7,083 bases of DNA from Chitinivibrionales bacterium (GTDB lineage Bacteria; Fibrobacterota; Chitinivibrionia; Chitinivibrionales; JANQEN01): contig JAUVGS010000108.1 in the NCBI GenBank assembly GCA_030593665.1, positions 1-7,083 of the forward strand. Reading direction: 5' to 3'. The notes below the pieces were generated by a model. The model saw only the letters and a program-made list of their open reading frames with translations, ran no database searches and was not told the DNA's origin. A program made the position numbers and the translations under genes. Shown here in pieces: positions 5,850-7,083 of this stretch. Positions within the stretch are counted from its first letter, which is position 1, and each line of letters starts with the position of its first letter.

Positions 5850-6770
5850 TTACCAACCTATCAGTGCAAAAGCGACAGCCCAGAGTGCAGCCAGGGTCAT
5901 CGGACCCCAGAAAAATTTTACCGCCTGATCAATGCGAACGCGCGGGGCTGTATTTCGAATAAGAACAATAACAACAATCAATCCGACATATTTTAGTATA
6001 CCGAGCAGTACCGGTACTACTCCCGTGCCGATGCCGCCGCAAAAGATTGTTACAAGAAACATGGGCGTGGTAAAAAGCATCATAGCGCGAGTCAATTTAA
6101 ATATCCCCAGCGGCGGCCCTGAATATTCAACATACGCGCCGCCGGCCAGTTCCGTTTCCGCTTCCGGCATGTCAAACGGTACCAGCGTTAATTTTGCCTG
6201 CATACAGAGTATTGCCACTATCAGTGCGATAACACCGGAAGGTGCGGTAACCGAAGCGGAACCGGCAAGGATATCACCGAGACGAATACTGTGATTTTGT
6301 ATTATTGGCACAATACAGACAAGAACGAAAGGCAGTTCATACGACATTACCAGTTTCATTTCCCTGCTGCCGCCCAGCGATGCCAGAGGATTCTGTGACG
6401 CAAAGGAACCCAGTATTACGGCCATTGCCGGCATAGTCAAAAGGTAAAGCACAACGATCAAATCACCGACAAATGCCGTATCAGGCGCAATTAACGAGCG
6501 CCATATAATTGTTGATGCGGCAACTACCGCAGCAAAGCCCAAAAGAGGTGCGGCAAGGAAAAGGGCTTTTGATCCGTCTGCCGGTACACAGGTCTCCTTT
6601 ATCATGTATTTTAACACATCGTAAAACGGCTGTAGAAACGGCGGGCCCACACGCATCTGAACCCTTGCAGTGACTTTTCTATCAATCCACGAGGTTATAA
6701 GTCCGCCCACTGCGGTAAAAAGTAAACCGGGAAAAATAATAAACTGTATAATCAGCATGAGATAATTCAT
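5850..6770 (-). CDS. mbhM: NuoH / MbhM-like membrane anchor subunit
   Basis: Membrane subunit of 306 aa with about eight hydrophobic segments, the family's usual size. It links the hydrogenase arm to the ion-pumping arm and starts the buried charged axis. Conserved blocks: DRKVTARVQMRVGPP at 30-44 with LQPFYDVLKYMIKE at 46-59; SLGGSREMKLVMSYELPF at 131-148; LVPFDMPEAETELAGG at 196-211, holding the Asp and Glu cluster of the loop that faces the NuoB/NuoD-like subunits; and APRVRIDQAVKFFWGPMTL at 275-293 near the end. The hydrogenase reading (MbhM, EchB, HycD type) rather than complex I comes from the neighbours. ATG at 6768-6770 directly abuts the TAG stop of the upstream iron-sulfur gene (0 bp), and GAAGGA 7 nt upstream lies within that gene, so the two are probably co-translated. 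No oddities seen. Confidence 0.95.
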   Translation of the reverse strand: MNYLMLIIQFIIFPGLLFTAVGGLITSWIDRKVTARVQMRVGPPFLQPFYDVLKYMIKETCVPADGSKALFLAAPLLGFAAVVAASTIIWRSLIAPDTAFVGDLIVVLYLLTMPAMAVILGSFASQNPLASLGGSREMKLVMSYELPFVLVCIVPIIQNHSIRLGDILAGSASVTAPSGVIALIVAILCMQAKLTLVPFDMPEAETELAGGAYVEYSGPPLGIFKLTRAMMLFTTPMFLVTIFCGGIGTGVVPVLLGILKYVGLIVVIVLIRNTAPRVRIDQAVKFFWGPMTLAALWAVAFALIGW

Positions 6771-7083
6771 CTATGTGTCCTTCTTCTCCCATTTCGGTGC
6801 GTGAACCACTAAATTCTCATTAACTATATAGATATTATCTTTTTCAGACTCCTCAACATCTTTGTATTCAATGGCGCCTTTTTCGCATGATGCTATACAG
6901 GAAGGATCTCCTGCTGCTGTCCTGTTCAGGCAATAATCGCACCGGACAGCATAGAAGGGAACCAGTTCCGGATAAATCGTACCGAATGGACAGGCATGGC
7001 TGCAACTTTTACAACTTACACACCGCAAGTTGTATCGTTTCAGTATTCCGTTTTCCTGGCGCTCAAGCGCCTCGAATTTGCAG
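6771..7083 (-). CDS. Multi-cluster [4Fe-4S] electron-transfer protein, C-terminal part (cut by right edge)
   Basis: Only the last 103 residues are visible. The frame stays open to the right edge, reading CKFEALERQENGILKRYN before the leucine TTG at 7026-7028; taking that TTG as the start is almost certainly wrong, because the protein clearly continues upstream. In visible-residue numbering, Cys21, 24, 27 and 31 form a C-x2-C-x2-C-x3-CP cluster motif (CVSCKSCSHACP), and Cys48, 51, 62 and 66 form C-x2-C-x10-C-x3-C, the pattern of HycB/CooF/DmsB-type iron-sulfur proteins. A Cys as the first visible residue hints at further clusters upstream. The tail is hydrophilic. Unlike NuoI/MbhN it does not show two identical C-x2-C-x2-C-x3-CP motifs. 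Its likely role is to bring electrons from a dehydrogenase or ferredoxin to the small subunit. It is directly joined to the NuoH-like gene (0 bp gap). Confidence 0.85.
   Translation of the reverse strand, partial: CKFEALERQENGILKRYNLRCVSCKSCSHACPFGTIYPELVPFYAVRCDYCLNRTAAGDPSCIASCEKGAIEYKDVEESEKDNIYIVNENLVVHAPKWEKKDT

Larger units (their letters stand above)
1..7083 (-). other. Single operon: Mrp-linked energy-converting [NiFe]-hydrogenase
   Basis: Ten consecutive genes share one strand, with gaps of 21 bp or less except one of 128 bp, a 4-bp overlap, and Shine-Dalgarno sites placed inside preceding genes. No promoter or terminator pair is visible and both ends are cut mid-gene, so the transcription unit is longer than the window. 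Expected partners are the rest of mrpD and possibly mrpE, mrpF and mrpG beyond the left edge, and the electron-donor module beyond the right edge. Confidence 0.85.

Noticed and set aside
6771..7028. A complete 85-aa ferredoxin starting at TTG 7028
   Set aside because: The frame remains open with cysteine-bearing, family-like sequence up to the window edge, so the TTG is an internal leucine codon and the gene is partial.

Overview
The window is the inside of one long minus-strand operon, cut at both ends. It encodes a membrane-bound, energy-converting group 4 [NiFe]-hydrogenase joined to an Mrp-type cation/proton antiporter module. All ten genes read right to left, mostly 0-21 bp apart or overlapping. 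No gene-free stretch exceeds 300 bp; the longest gap is 128 bp (4812-4939). I see no rRNA, tRNA, CRISPR array or mobile element.

In transcription order (right to left) the genes are: the 3' part of a multi-cluster iron-sulfur protein (6771-7083, running off the right edge); a NuoH/MbhM-like membrane anchor (5850-6770); a NuoB/MbhJ-like small subunit (5424-5846); a NuoC/MbhK-like subunit (4940-5422); a NuoD/MbhL-like [NiFe] large subunit with both nickel-binding Cys pairs (3591-4811); a NuoL-like ion-pump subunit with a lateral-helix-like tail (1722-3587); an MrpA C-terminal-like protein, equivalent to MbhD plus MbhE (1144-1716); MrpB (649-1128); MrpC (305-652); and the first 94 codons of MrpD (1-283), running off the left edge.

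Together these suggest a complex that takes low-potential electrons through the iron-sulfur protein, passes them via the proximal [4Fe-4S] cluster of the small subunit to the NiFe site, reduces protons to H2, and couples this through the NuoH-like and MrpA/B/C/D-like membrane arm to H+ or Na+ transport. The reverse direction is also possible. The architecture is known in outline from archaeal MBH and formate-linked (Mfh) complexes. Less usual here are the module order (hydrogenase before antiporter), the nature of the electron-input protein, two antiporter-like subunits, and the missing TM5 glutamate in the NuoL-like subunit.

The organism is an anaerobe, probably a bacterium: Shine-Dalgarno sites are clear, one GTG start is supported, and GC looks moderate by eye. 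The phylum cannot be settled from this sequence, and an archaeon is not strictly excluded. The electron donor (formate, CO, reduced ferredoxin or other) is probably encoded just beyond the right edge.
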